NCBI RefSeq assembly: GCF_006741185.1
Contig: NZ_AP019379.1
Span: 496,001 to 560,000, forward strand
Origin: Buchnera aphidicola (Nipponaphis monzeni)
GTDB taxonomy: Bacteria; Pseudomonadota; Gammaproteobacteria; Enterobacterales; Enterobacteriaceae
Direction: 5' to 3'
Length of the DNA: 64,000 nt
Every line of letters begins with the position of its first letter. Positions within the stretch are counted from its first letter, which is position 1. Below, piece by piece: positions 46,682 to 56,457 of the stretch. Under the pieces are notes generated by a model, which saw only the letters and a list, made by a program, of their open reading frames with translations, searched no databases and had not been told where the DNA came from. A program made the translations under genes and the position numbers.

Positions 46682-47089
46682 ATGCTATATTTATCTTTTG
46701 ATTTTGGAATAAAAAATATTGGTGCGGCTATTGGACAAAATATTACTAATACAGCTAATATTTTACAATCAATAAAATCTATAAATAAGGTTCCTAATTG
46801 GACTATTATTGAAAATATGTTATTAGAATGGAAACCATCTATAATAGTTGTTGGATATCCTTTAAATATTGATGGAACTAAGCAAAAAATTACAAAAAAA
46901 GTAGAAGAATTTGCTAACATAATATATACACAATTTAATATCCCTGTTAATCTTCATGACGAAAGATTAACTACAGTTGAAGCAAGAAATATAATATTTA
47001 AAAAATATGGATATAAAAAATTAACTAAGAATAATATAGATTCTTTTTCTGCATTAATAATATTAGAAAGTTGGCTATCATCTTTTTAA
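46682..47089 (+). CDS. ruvX: YqgF/RuvX family RNase H-like nuclease
   Basis: A 135-residue RNase H-fold protein (E. coli 138), known for a role in 16S rRNA 5' maturation and proposed as a Holliday junction nuclease. The metal residues are in LSFDFGIKNIG near 4-14, in IIVVGYPLNIDG near 58-69, and in HDERLTTVEA near 98-107 with a terminal conserved aspartate in NIDSFSA. yggS follows 54 bases later in the same direction. Confidence 0.94.
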   Translation: MLYLSFDFGIKNIGAAIGQNITNTANILQSIKSINKVPNWTIIENMLLEWKPSIIVVGYPLNIDGTKQKITKKVEEFANIIYTQFNIPVNLHDERLTTVEARNIIFKKYGYKKLTKNNIDSFSALIILESWLSSF

Positions 47090-47143
47090 CAACATTATTT
47101 TTAAAAAAATACAATTTTTTTCTAATTAATAAAGATAACTTTA

Positions 47144-47827
47144 ATGAATAATATACAAAAAAATTTAATTAACTTACAAAATAAAATTATTAAAATAACA
47201 AATAAAATACATAGAAAATCACAAGATATTAAATTAATAGTAGTTAGTAAAAATCAATCTATTAATAATATTAAAAAAATCGCTTCTTTAGGAATATTCA
47301 GATTTGGGGAAAATTATATTCAAGAAAGTATTCAAAAAATTCAAAATATACAAAAAAAATTAGAATGGCATTTTATTGGGAAAATTCAATCTAATAAAAT
47401 TAAATATATAGCTCAATTATTTCATTGGTGCCACTCTATAGAAAATACTAAAACAGCATTGTTATTAAATAACAAAATAAATAAAAATGCACCCCCTTTA
47501 AACGTTTTAATACAACTTAACGTTAATAAAGAACTAACTAAACAAGGCATAACACTTAATAATTTATTTATATTATCAAAATATATTTCTCAATTATCAA
47601 ATTTAAAATTAAGAGGTATTATGGCGTTACCTATATTTACAAATAATTATAATAAACAATTACAACATCATGCTCAAGTATACACTGTTTTTGCAAAATT
47701 AAAAAAAATATATCCTAGTATAGATACATTATCTTTAGGCACTTCTCATGATATGAAATCTGCAATAATTTCTGGAAGTACTATGATAAGAATAGGTACA
47801 CAAATATTTAATCCTAAAAATTACTAA
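47144..47827 (+). CDS. yggS: PLP homeostasis protein YggS
   Basis: A PLP-binding TIM-barrel protein (YggS/PLPBP) that buffers pyridoxal phosphate; it has no known catalytic activity. The 227 residues (E. coli 234) include the PLP lysine K36 in IVVSKNQ, FGENYIQE near 59-66 and the phosphate-binding GSTMIRIGTQIF near the end. The serine and threonine phosphate contacts are kept. Confidence 0.95.
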   Translation: MNNIQKNLINLQNKIIKITNKIHRKSQDIKLIVVSKNQSINNIKKIASLGIFRFGENYIQESIQKIQNIQKKLEWHFIGKIQSNKIKYIAQLFHWCHSIENTKTALLLNNKINKNAPPLNVLIQLNVNKELTKQGITLNNLFILSKYISQLSNLKLRGIMALPIFTNNYNKQLQHHAQVYTVFAKLKKIYPSIDTLSLGTSHDMKSAIISGSTMIRIGTQIFNPKNY

Positions 47828-48075
47828 TTTAACAATATTAAAATAAAATATACACTTTTAAAAATATAATTTTAAATACCAAATAACTAAATAATATTTA
47901 ATAAACAAACTCAGTATGAAAATAACATTTTTAATAATTAAACTATATAATAATATAATTAAACAACTTTTATTCTTTTAAGAACATAAATTATTAACAA
48001 AAAAAATTGTACAATTAATAACCACTATTATTTTAAACAACCTTTATAAACCCATAAAATACAGTTATTGTTTAT

Positions 48076-49212
48076 ATGAAAAATAATACATTACCATTAA
48101 GCTTATATATTCATATTCCTTGGTGTATTAAAAAATGCTTTTATTGTGATTTTCATTCTTTTGTTAAAAAAGATACTATCAATGAAAAAAAATATATTAA
48201 TCACTTGTTAAAAGATTTATCAAACGATATCAAATATATTCAATTAAGAACAATTCATAGTATTTTCATAGGTGGAGGAACTCCAAGCTTATTTAGCAGT
48301 CATTCTATAAATTTCCTTATTCAAGAAATAAAAAAAAGAATACCAACAAATAGCCAACTCGAAATTACTATTGAATCTAACCCAAATTCTTTTGAAAGTA
48401 ATAATTTTTATAAATATAAAAAAATAGGTATTAATAGATTATCTATAGGTGTACAAACATTTAATATGCAACAATTACAATTATTAGGCAGAACATATTC
48501 TTCTAAAGAAGCAAATAAAATAATACATTTTGCTAATAAATTACACTTTAAATGTATTAATCTTGATTTAATGCATTGTTTACCTAATCAATCTGTACAG
48601 CAAGCATTAAAAGATTTAATTCAAATTACAACTATTTGTCAACCACAACATATTTCATGGTATCAATTATCTATTGAAAAAAATACTTTTTTTTATTCTA
48701 AAAATCTTAATTTACCAAATGAAAATACTATATTTAATATTATAAATTATGGTGAAAAAATTTTAAAAAAATATGGTTATTATAAATATGAAATATCTTC
48801 CTATTCAAAAATAGGATATCAATGCCAACATAATCTTAACTACTGGAGATTTGGGGATTACATAGGGATAGGCTGCGGAGCACATGGAAAAATTACAACA
48901 AAACAAGGGGAAATTATTAGAACAGTAAAAAGCAAAAAAATTACAGATTTTATTAATGGTAAATATTTACATAATCTACAAAAAATTAAAAAAAATGAGC
49001 AAGCTTTAGAGTTTTTTATGAATAGATTTAGATTAATTGAACCTACTCCAAAAAAAGATCTATATAAATACACTCAATTAACCGAACAAACTATACAACC
49101 TAAAATACAACAAGCAATATCAGAAGGATTTTTAAAAGAAACCAAAAAGTATTGGGAAACTACTTCAAAAGGTAAAAATTTTCTAAATTCACTATTAGAA
49201 ATTTTTATTTGA
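48076..49212 (+). CDS. hemW: Heme chaperone HemW (radical SAM)
   Basis: HemW is a radical SAM-family protein that inserts heme; it is related to, but distinct from, coproporphyrinogen dehydrogenase HemN. The protein has 378 residues, as E. coli. The CxxxCxxC motif is C17, C21, C24 (PWCIKKCFYCDF); FIGGGTPSLF, IGVQTF and YWRFGDYIGIGCGAHG are conserved. Its stop is five bases from that of convergent trmB. Confidence 0.95.
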   Translation: MKNNTLPLSLYIHIPWCIKKCFYCDFHSFVKKDTINEKKYINHLLKDLSNDIKYIQLRTIHSIFIGGGTPSLFSSHSINFLIQEIKKRIPTNSQLEITIESNPNSFESNNFYKYKKIGINRLSIGVQTFNMQQLQLLGRTYSSKEANKIIHFANKLHFKCINLDLMHCLPNQSVQQALKDLIQITTICQPQHISWYQLSIEKNTFFYSKNLNLPNENTIFNIINYGEKILKKYGYYKYEISSYSKIGYQCQHNLNYWRFGDYIGIGCGAHGKITTKQGEIIRTVKSKKITDFINGKYLHNLQKIKKNEQALEFFMNRFRLIEPTPKKDLYKYTQLTEQTIQPKIQQAISEGFLKETKKYWETTSKGKNFLNSLLEIFI

Positions 49213-49217
49213 AATAT

Positions 49218-49946
49218 TCACTTTTTTAAAAATATTAAATCGATAATACTTCGACCTAGTAATAATCCTTTTTTTTCAAAATTAGTAATTTCATCAGGTT
49301 TTTTTTCAATAGTAACATATTCTGACAAATATACCTGATATAAACAATCTATATAACTAATATTACTAACAATATCATAAGCATATGGTTTCCAATCTGT
49401 TTTAATATATATTGCTCCACCTCGTATCAATTTATTACTTAACAAATATATAAAATTTTGTGTTAATAGTCTTCTTTTATAATGTTTTTTTTTATGCCAC
49501 GGATCGGGAAAAAAAATAAATATTTTAGATATACTATTATCTGGAATCATATATCGTAATACTTCAACAGCATCATGATATATTATTTTTAAATTAAATA
49601 TATTAAATAAACTAATTTGATTTACACAATAATATATCCCAGGGAGATAAACTTCTATTCCTAAAAAATTAATGTTTATGTTTTTTTTTACCATATTTAT
49701 TAAAAAATGACCATTCCCAAATCCAATATCTATCATTAATGGAGATTTTTTACTAAAAATTGTTTCTATATTTAAAATATCTTTTTGAAAATCAATACCT
49801 ACATAAGGCCAATAATAATTAATTATATTTATTTTACTTTTACTTAATTTTTTTTGTCTTATAATAAAACTGCGATTTTTCCTTATAAAAATACCATTTT
49901 CGTTATAATGGGGAGATATTATATTTTTTTTAAAAGTGAAATTCAT
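49218..49946 (-). CDS. trmB: tRNA (guanine-N7) methyltransferase
   Basis: TrmB makes m7G46 in tRNA. The 242 residues (E. coli 239) carry the SAM site DIGFGNGHF near 72-80, the catalytic FPDPWHKKKHYKRRL near 145-159, and the C-terminal TxxE-like TDWKPYA region. In E. coli trmB, mutY and yggX lie together in one operon; here trmB is turned away from mutY, being on the opposite strand as in E. coli hemW-trmB context. Confidence 0.94.
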   Translation of the reverse strand: MNFTFKKNIISPHYNENGIFIRKNRSFIIRQKKLSKSKINIINYYWPYVGIDFQKDILNIETIFSKKSPLMIDIGFGNGHFLINMVKKNININFLGIEVYLPGIYYCVNQISLFNIFNLKIIYHDAVEVLRYMIPDNSISKIFIFFPDPWHKKKHYKRRLLTQNFIYLLSNKLIRGGAIYIKTDWKPYAYDIVSNISYIDCLYQVYLSEYVTIEKKPDEITNFEKKGLLLGRSIIDLIFLKK

Positions 49947-50137
49947 GATTATCTTAAATTCTATCTAATTGTTTAAGTATATATATTTTTTAAAAAAAAT
50001 TTTACACAAAAAATATAAAATGTTTATAAAATATAGTATATAATATAATATAATTAAACATGATAATTATCAAATTAACATTAATCAACATTTTATACAC
50101 ATAATATTAAAAATAATGTAAATATTTTTTTTTAAAA

Positions 50138-51217
50138 ATGATTATAAAAACTCCATTTTCTAACCTTATTATAAACTGGTATCACATATACGGAAGAAAA
50201 AATTTGCCATGGAAAAAACATAAACACATATATCTTGTTTGGATATCTGAAATTATGTTACAACAAACACAAGTAAATACAGTTATTCCATATTATATAA
50301 AATTTATAAAAAAATTTCCAAACATAAAATGTTTAGCAAATGCTTCATTAAACGAAATTTTGTCTATCTGGTCTGGTTTAGGTTATTATAAAAGAGCACA
50401 TAATATTTACAAAACAATACAATTAATAAAAAAAGAAAAAAATTACTATTTTCCAGAAAGTTTTGAAGAATTAATAAAATTACCAGGTATTGGGAAAACA
50501 ACAGCAGGATCAATTTTATCTTTTTCTAAAGGATATTATTTTTCAATATTAGATACTAATATTAAAAGAATATTAGTACGTTTTTATTATTTAAAACCTC
50601 AAACATCAATTTATACATTAGAAAAATACTTATGGAATATTATAAACTTAATAACACCTATATACAACACAGATAAATTTAACCAAGGTATTTTAGATGT
50701 AGGATCTACAATATGTACTCATAAAAATCCAAAGTGTATTATTTGCCCTTTAAAAAAATATTGTATTGCTTATAGTATAAACGATATTAATTATTCTTTA
50801 TTATATAATAAGAAAAAAAAAATTAAGAATAAAAAAAGTTGGTTTATAATAATAAACTGTAAAAATCACGTTTGGTTAGAACAGCGCAAATTACAAAAAA
50901 TTTGGAATGGTTTATTTTGTTTTCCAGAATTTTTTTCTTTTAAAAAAGCATGTCAATGGCTTAAAAAATATCAAATATACAATAGAAATTTAACACAAAA
51001 TAAAGTTTACAAAAATTATAAAATTAGTAATATAAAACTAGATATAGCTTTGTTAATCATTAATGTAAATTATAAAATAAATTTTTATACTAAAAATCCA
51101 AATTTTTGGTTTAATATACTTAAAATATCAAATATTTCTGTAGGTATGCCTACATTTACAAAATTATTACTCCAACAATTTACAAAAAATCACACACATT
51201 TTAATAAAGGCTTATAA
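50138..51217 (+). CDS. mutY: Adenine DNA glycosylase MutY
   Basis: MutY removes adenine paired with 8-oxoguanine. The protein has 359 residues (E. coli 350). Catalytic E38 (EIMLQQTQ) and D139, the helix-hairpin-helix [12 protein letters not shown] near 115-126, and the 4Fe-4S cysteines C193, C200, C203, C209 match E. coli with an offset of one. The residue after the catalytic aspartate is T140 where E. coli has glycine. An A10 tract lies within the gene near 50813-50822. yggX starts one base after the stop. Confidence 0.95.
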   Translation: MIIKTPFSNLIINWYHIYGRKNLPWKKHKHIYLVWISEIMLQQTQVNTVIPYYIKFIKKFPNIKCLANASLNEILSIWSGLGYYKRAHNIYKTIQLIKKEKNYYFPESFEELIKLPGIGKTTAGSILSFSKGYYFSILDTNIKRILVRFYYLKPQTSIYTLEKYLWNIINLITPIYNTDKFNQGILDVGSTICTHKNPKCIICPLKKYCIAYSINDINYSLLYNKKKKIKNKKSWFIIINCKNHVWLEQRKLQKIWNGLFCFPEFFSFKKACQWLKKYQIYNRNLTQNKVYKNYKISNIKLDIALLIINVNYKINFYTKNPNFWFNILKISNISVGMPTFTKLLLQQFTKNHTHFNKGL

Positions 51218-51218
51218 A

Positions 51219-51461
51219 ATGAAAAAAAAAATTTTTTGCACTTTTTTAAAAAAATATGCTAATAAACAAAGTTTTCAAATATATCCAGGAAAAATTGGAA
51301 AACGTATTTATAATGAAATATCACAAAAAGCATGGGACAAATGGATGATACAGCAAACTATGATAATCAATGAAAAAAAATTAAACATGACAAATATAAA
51401 TGATCAAAAAGAAATAAAAAAAAATATGATAAATTTCCTATTTAACAAAGAAAACATATAA
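51219..51461 (+). CDS. yggX: YggX, oxidative protection of Fe-S clusters
   Basis: A small protein linked to iron traffic and protection of Fe-S proteins such as MutY. The 80 residues are shorter than E. coli (91): the last 10 or so are missing. C7 (IFCTF) and the [14 protein letters not shown] core are kept. It starts one base after mutY; A10 lies in its first codons. Its stop is 7 bases from that of convergent sbcB. Confidence 0.94.
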   Translation: MKKKIFCTFLKKYANKQSFQIYPGKIGKRIYNEISQKAWDKWMIQQTMIINEKKLNMTNINDQKEIKKNMINFLFNKENI

Positions 51462-51468
51462 AGAAATG

Positions 51469-52884
51469 TTAATTTTTAATTTTAGAAATTATATTTTTAT
51501 AATATATAATCATATCTTTTAACAAAGAAAATTTGTGAATGTTGTTATTATAAATAAGCACATTTTTTTTTAATAAATATTCATATTCTTTTAAAGTATT
51601 AAAATTAAAATATTGATAACAATAATTTTTCCAATTTAATTGTTCTGCATTAGTTAAATTTTCTGGAAAATTTCTAGCTTTATAACGAAAAAAAATTTCA
51701 TTCATACGATCTTCACGGAATTTGAGCAATTGTTTTGACAAAAACATGGGAGACATCAATCGTATTTTTTTTATCAACAAAGAATCATTAAAATTTAAAA
51801 AACTATCATAAAGCTTTAAATCTACATTTTTTGAAGTTTTACAATTCTTAATTTCACACATTTTTTGTACTATTTTCTTAAAAAAATGACTATTCTGTTT
51901 AATAAATATTAACTGTCGAAAATAATAATTTAAATTTATATTTAATCTAATTTTGTCTTGTTTTCTTAATACGATAACAGGCAATAATACTGGACATTTA
52001 TTAACAGAAATAAAAACAATACCTTTTTCAAAAAGTTTTTTGTTATCTAGTATAGATTTCTGATTAATATTAAAATATTTAATTAACTCAAAAACATCTT
52101 TAGATAAATCAAAAGCAATTAAAATATTTTTATTTTTTATATGCCAGTCAATAATTGTAATTATACCCATATAATTACATTTATAACCAAAAAAGTTAGA
52201 TATATATAAAAAAATATTTTTATTATTTGACATAACAAGTTGTATAGTTTCTTTTTTTAAACGATATCTAAATAAAAAATTAAAAAATTTAGGATTTGCC
52301 CTTCTTATTAATTTTGCAATTTCAATTGTAGCATAAACGTCAGAAGTTGCATCATGCATATTTCGATGATATATATTATTGATATAAGTAATATCTTGTA
52401 ATTTAAAACTTACTATTCCTTTAGAATTTTTAAACCATTTTAAAATTTCAGGACGTAAAACATAACAAGATCTTAATAATATCAATATATCCCATCTAGA
52501 ATTATTATTCTTCCAACTCCAAGAATATGGATCAATTAAATTTCTATAAAAAATGTTTCTAGTAAATTCATCATCAAAATTAATGTTATTATAACCTAAA
52601 ATACAACTATTAGGTTTATTAAAAATATAACTAATTTTTTTAGAAAAAATTGCCTCGTTCACACCAATTTTTCGAGTATAAATTGGAGTAATACCAGTTA
52701 ACAATACAGATTCTAGGTTAGGAAAATAATCTATTGGAGGGTAACAATATAAAACCTTTTCTTTATCAATAACATTAAAATAAAAATCCGTACTAACACT
52801 CGAAAATTGTGCTGGTTTATCTAAAGCTGTATGTAAACCAAATGTTTCGTAATCATAAAAAATAAAAGTACATAATTTTTTCAT
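51469..52884 (-). CDS. sbcB: Exodeoxyribonuclease I
   Basis: A 3'-5' single-strand DNA exonuclease of the DEDDh family. The 471 residues (E. coli 475) include D11 and E13 in FYDYETFG, the NSRWDI aspartate near residue 130, and HDATSDVYA. The SH3-like and C-terminal helical domains (RYKARNFPENL) follow. In E. coli sbcB also serves mismatch repair and recombination; neither MutSHL nor RecBCD genes lie in this window. Confidence 0.94.
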   Translation of the reverse strand: MKKLCTFIFYDYETFGLHTALDKPAQFSSVSTDFYFNVIDKEKVLYCYPPIDYFPNLESVLLTGITPIYTRKIGVNEAIFSKKISYIFNKPNSCILGYNNINFDDEFTRNIFYRNLIDPYSWSWKNNNSRWDILILLRSCYVLRPEILKWFKNSKGIVSFKLQDITYINNIYHRNMHDATSDVYATIEIAKLIRRANPKFFNFLFRYRLKKETIQLVMSNNKNIFLYISNFFGYKCNYMGIITIIDWHIKNKNILIAFDLSKDVFELIKYFNINQKSILDNKKLFEKGIVFISVNKCPVLLPVIVLRKQDKIRLNINLNYYFRQLIFIKQNSHFFKKIVQKMCEIKNCKTSKNVDLKLYDSFLNFNDSLLIKKIRLMSPMFLSKQLLKFREDRMNEIFFRYKARNFPENLTNAEQLNWKNYCYQYFNFNTLKEYEYLLKKNVLIYNNNIHKFSLLKDMIIYYKNIISKIKN

Positions 52885-53348
52885 ATATATATAAATTTTT
52901 AAAATTATTAAAAATATAATTAATCAATATTAACAGTATTTAATTTATATTTTGATTAAATAAAAAAAAGTAAATAAATTTAACATTATGTTTGTATAAC
53001 AAATATTCAAAAAAAATCTATTAATATATTAAAATATACATTTTATATTCAAAAAATAAACTGTGTAATATATTTATATTATAAAATAAATAAAATAGAT
53101 AAAAAGTTATTAAAAATAAAATTTTTACTTTAAAAAAAATATGCAGTACATTAAAATAACTATAAAAATAGTAATAAATTATATTTATCTTTAAAAAATA
53201 ATAAATGCAATTAATAATAAGTAAAAATTTTCATAAATATAACTGAATTATTTAAAAGATATTTAAATAATTAAAATAATTAAGATAAAACACTTTTTCG
53301 ATATATACCTAAATAATTAACATTATTTAATAATTATTACGAAGTAAT
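52885..53348. other. Gene-free spacer between sbcB and tRNA-Asn
   Basis: About 460 AT-rich bases; no gene, no clear terminator for tRNA-Asn. It holds the sbcB promoter. Confidence 0.6.
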
Positions 53349-53424
53349 TGGCTCCTCCGACTGGATTCGAACCAGTGACATACGGATTAACAGTCCGCCG
53401 TTCTACCAACTGAACTACAGAGGA
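53349..53424 (-). tRNA. asnT: tRNA-Asn (anticodon GUU)
   Basis: A 76-base cloverleaf nearly identical to E. coli tRNA-Asn. The anticodon loop CTGTTAA gives GUU. CCA is encoded (53349-53351), the only one of five tRNAs here that does so. Confidence 0.97.
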
Positions 53425-53435
53425 TTTTCAAAAAA

Positions 53436-53464
53436 ATAATAGCATTAAATAATAATACTGTCAA
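53436..53464 (-). promoter_or_regulatory. Promoter of tRNA-Asn
   Basis: TTGACA (53459-53464) and TATTAT (53436-53441) are exactly 17 bases apart on the minus strand. The tRNA starts 12 bases after the -10, so transcription would begin a few bases before the mature 5' end. This is a near-consensus sigma-70 promoter and the best one in the window. Confidence 0.75.
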
Positions 53465-53624
53465 TTTTTTTATTTTTTAAAAAAAAAATTAAAATATTAT
53501 ATAAAATACATACAATAAATTATTTTAGTACATTTACATATTAAAATATCAATAAATTCCTAAAAAAATTTTAGTAGATACTATCATAAGAATATGTTAT
53601 AAAGTATTCATCAAGGTAAAAATT

Positions 53625-53697
53625 GGCCCCTTAGCTCAGTGGTTAGAGCAATCGACTCATAATCGTTCGGTCGCTGGTTCAAATCCAGCAGGGGCCA
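53625..53697 (+). tRNA. ileX: tRNA-Ile2 (anticodon CAU, lysidine type)
   Basis: A 73-base tRNA close to E. coli ileX, which reads AUA after TilS changes C34 to lysidine. The acceptor GGCCCCT and AGGGGCC pair fully; the anticodon loop is CTCATAA. It is not an elongator or initiator tRNA-Met by sequence. The anticodon stem ATCGA / TCGTT has a U-U mismatch at the second pair. CCA is not encoded. Confidence 0.93.
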
Positions 53698-54107
53698 TAA
53701 TAAAGAATTATCAATATTATGATGTAAAAAATATAACATGTTCAGTACATTAACCTTTAGCAACGTATAAAAATAATATTTAATATATAAATTACAAAAC
53801 TAATTTATGACACAAATATTGTTGTTTATATTAATGAATAAATTTTTTTTATATGTATCAATACATGTACTCAATTTTTTGTTAAAAAAAAATACCTGTT
53901 AGTAACAAAAATATTTAAATAAGTAAAACGTATGTTTTAATTAATAAAAAATTGAAAAGAATAACTACAATTACTTATAATTAAATATTTTTAATCATAA
54001 AGGTAGTAAAGATATTATTTTTATAAAAAATAAATATACATTTTGAATATTCATTTAAACAACAATGTTAAAAAACTTTTTTAATATAAATATAAGTTTT
54101 TAACTAA
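53698..54107. other. Gene-free spacer between tRNA-Ile2 and dut
   Basis: About 410 AT-rich bases with no gene. Near 54060-54100 a GTTAAAAAC / GTTTTTTAAC hairpin with one bulge may serve as the dut terminator. Confidence 0.55.
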
Positions 54108-54560
54108 TTAGTATCCTGAATGACCGAAACCTTTACCCCCTCTACAACTTAAAGAAAAATTAGTAACTATATTAAAATTCACTTTAATAATAGGTAAAAA
54201 AACTATTTGAGCAATACGCATTCCTGGTTTAACACAAAAAATAGTATCACTTCTATTCCAAACAGATACCATAATTTCCCCTTGATAATCTGAATCAATC
54301 AAACCTATAGAATTCCCTAAAATAATACCATGTTTGTGCCCTATCCCAGATCTTGGTATAATGATAGCAGAAATTTCAGGATTTTTAATAAAAATAGCTA
54401 TACCAGTAGGTAATAATTGTGTTGTATTTTTTTTTAAATAAAGGTTTGTAGTAGTACAAACGCATAAATCTATTCCAGCAGCACCTTTATTAAAATAAGT
54501 AGGAAACGGAAAATTTTTTCCTATCCTAGAATCTATTATCTTTATATCAATGTTTTTCAT
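54108..54560 (-). CDS. dut: dUTPase
   Basis: This trimeric enzyme hydrolyses dUTP to dUMP and keeps uracil out of DNA. The 150 residues (E. coli 151) carry all five motifs: AAGIDL, PRSGIGHKHG, GLIDSDYQGE, a GMRIAQIVF segment and the C-terminal RGGKGFGHSG that closes the site. It stands alone between tRNA genes and rplI. Confidence 0.96.
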   Translation of the reverse strand: MKNIDIKIIDSRIGKNFPFPTYFNKGAAGIDLCVCTTTNLYLKKNTTQLLPTGIAIFIKNPEISAIIIPRSGIGHKHGIILGNSIGLIDSDYQGEIMVSVWNRSDTIFCVKPGMRIAQIVFLPIIKVNFNIVTNFSLSCRGGKGFGHSGY

Positions 54561-54954
54561 AAATTTACACTTTTAAATAAAATTTTTTTTTAAAATAACT
54601 ATATTGTATATAAAAAGTTATTGATCACAACCATTATTAAATATGTTAACATAATAAATATGTCGATTGTTTTTATAAAAAATAAAATATTTATAAAATA
54701 TATACTCCAAAAAATATTTGTTATAAAAATGTGAAAATGTTTCAAAACATTTTTTAACAAATTAATATTTAATTAATAAAAAAATTTATTTCTAAAATAA
54801 ATATGCACTGTTTATTTATTTTTTAACAAATTTTTTTAAATAAATTTAAACATATAATACATAAAATGTATCACATATTCTTATATATAAATTGTTATCC
54901 ATACAACAACATTGTTACTAACAAATATTTAATATTTAAAAAAATATGTCTACA
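54561..54954. other. Gene-free spacer between dut and rplI
   Basis: About 390 AT-rich bases between dut and the end of the rpsF-rpsR-rplI operon; no gene or clear terminator seen. Confidence 0.6.
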
Positions 54955-55407
54955 CTATTTTTGTGCAATAACTTCAACATCAAAAGTAGTATTAATATTA
55001 ATATAGGGTTCAAAAATTACTTTGTATCTACCTAATGTACGTATAGGACCATTTAGTATATTAATTTCATTTTTACTAATTTTACAACCTAATAAATTAA
55101 TTTTTTTTATTATATCTTTTCTATTAATAGAACCAAAAAGCTTTCCTTCTTTACCTGATTTAGAATATACTTTTATATTACCTAGCGAAACTATTAATTC
55201 AATTCTTTTTTTAGCATATAAAATTGCTTTTTCCACTTTTAATTGTAATTCATATTTTTTTACTTTTAATATTTTAATGTTATTTTTAGTTGCTAATATT
55301 ACTTTTTCTTTAGGAATTAAAAAATTCCGAGCATATCCAGACTTAACATTAACAATTTCTCCTTCTAATCCTAATTTTTTCATATTAGTCATTAAAATTA
55401 CTTTCAT
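54955..55407 (-). CDS. rplI: 50S ribosomal protein L9
   Basis: L9 has two domains joined by a long helix and reaches between ribosomes. The 150 residues (E. coli 149) begin MKVILMTNMKKLG with GYARNFLIP near 25-33. It is the last gene of the rpsF-rpsR-rplI operon, 19 bases after rpsR. Confidence 0.96.
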   Translation of the reverse strand: MKVILMTNMKKLGLEGEIVNVKSGYARNFLIPKEKVILATKNNIKILKVKKYELQLKVEKAILYAKKRIELIVSLGNIKVYSKSGKEGKLFGSINRKDIIKKINLLGCKISKNEINILNGPIRTLGRYKVIFEPYININTTFDVEVIAQK

Positions 55408-55426
55408 TTTTATATATCCTTTATAA

Positions 55427-55654
55427 TTATTTATGATGATCTGTATAAGGAATCAAAGATAAATAACGAGCTCTTTTAATAGCTTGAGATAATTGACGCT
55501 GATATCTTGCTTTAGTACCTGTTATACGACTTGGAACAATTTTACCACTTTCAGTTATATAATTTTTTAATATTACAATATCTTTGTAATCTATTTTATC
55601 TACTTTTTCAGAAGTAAATCGACAAAATTTTCTTCTTCTAAAATATCGAGCCAT
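55427..55654 (-). CDS. rpsR: 30S ribosomal protein S18
   Basis: S18 pairs with S6 on the 30S platform. From [14 protein letters not shown] the protein has 75 residues, as E. coli. The frame opens five codons upstream but alignment fixes this ATG. In E. coli priB lies between rpsF and rpsR; here a 181-base spacer takes its place. Confidence 0.97.
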   Translation of the reverse strand: MARYFRRRKFCRFTSEKVDKIDYKDIVILKNYITESGKIVPSRITGTKARYQRQLSQAIKRARYLSLIPYTDHHK

Positions 55655-55835
55655 ATTCAAATACCTCAAATAAAAAAATCATTAGAATAAATACTTACAT
55701 CTATAACATTAAACATTATTTAAACAGTCATTAAATTTTTTAATTAACATTTTTATAATTATACTGAGTATACAAAAGAATAATTTATTACAATTAACTT
55801 ATTAAAGTAAATTTTTGTACATAATCAACATGGTT

Positions 55836-56201
55836 TTAAGAATTAATTTTATTCAAACCTACCTTTGAATCTTTGTTTTCTTCTAAAATCTTAAGCATTG
55901 GAGATGCACCAGTCACTGCATTTTTTGTAGTAATAATTAAATTTCTTATAATAGAATCATCATATCTAAATTTATTTTCTAATTCATGAATTAATTCTGG
56001 ATTTACTTCAATATTAATCAAAATATAATGAGCTTTATGTAATTTGTTAATAGAATAAGCCAACTGACGTCTGCCCCAATCTTCTAATCTATGTATTTTG
56101 CCTTTACTATTAATAATAATATTACTATAACACTTAACAATTTCAGAAATTTTTTCACTTTGGTTAGGATGAATTATAAGGATAATTTCATAATGACGCA
56201 T
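55836..56201 (-). CDS. rpsF: 30S ribosomal protein S6
   Basis: S6 binds S18. The 121 residues (E. coli 131) begin MRHYEIILIIHPNQSE and contain LEDWGRRQLAYSINK. The C-terminal acidic tail that RimK extends with glutamates in E. coli is absent. First gene of its operon, about 256 bases after rnr. Confidence 0.96.
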   Translation of the reverse strand: MRHYEIILIIHPNQSEKISEIVKCYSNIIINSKGKIHRLEDWGRRQLAYSINKLHKAHYILINIEVNPELIHELENKFRYDDSIIRNLIITTKNAVTGASPMLKILEENKDSKVGLNKINS

Positions 56202-56457
56202 TTATATAACCTTTTATGTTTATAATTATATTAATCATAATTTTTTATAAATTTATATATTATAAAATATTTTTTTAATATATTAAGTAAAAATACTTAT
56301 ATTTTTTATTGTGATCTATCAATAATAAATTCTATTCTATAAACAATTCAAATTATTTGTTTAACGATAATTACCATGACTATTATTCAATTAATTTCTA
56401 AATAATCTATATTGTTTAAATAAAATTAATTTAAAAAATATATAATAAATATTCTTT

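Noticed and set aside
53625-53697. tRNA-Met for the CAU tRNA
   Set aside because: The body matches E. coli ileX, not metT or metZ; the CAU anticodon is that of the lysidine tRNA-Ile2.
55022-55426. 134-codon plus-strand frame opposite rplI
   Set aside because: It mirrors the rplI gene; hydrophobic composition is the usual shadow of a Lys/Ile-rich gene.
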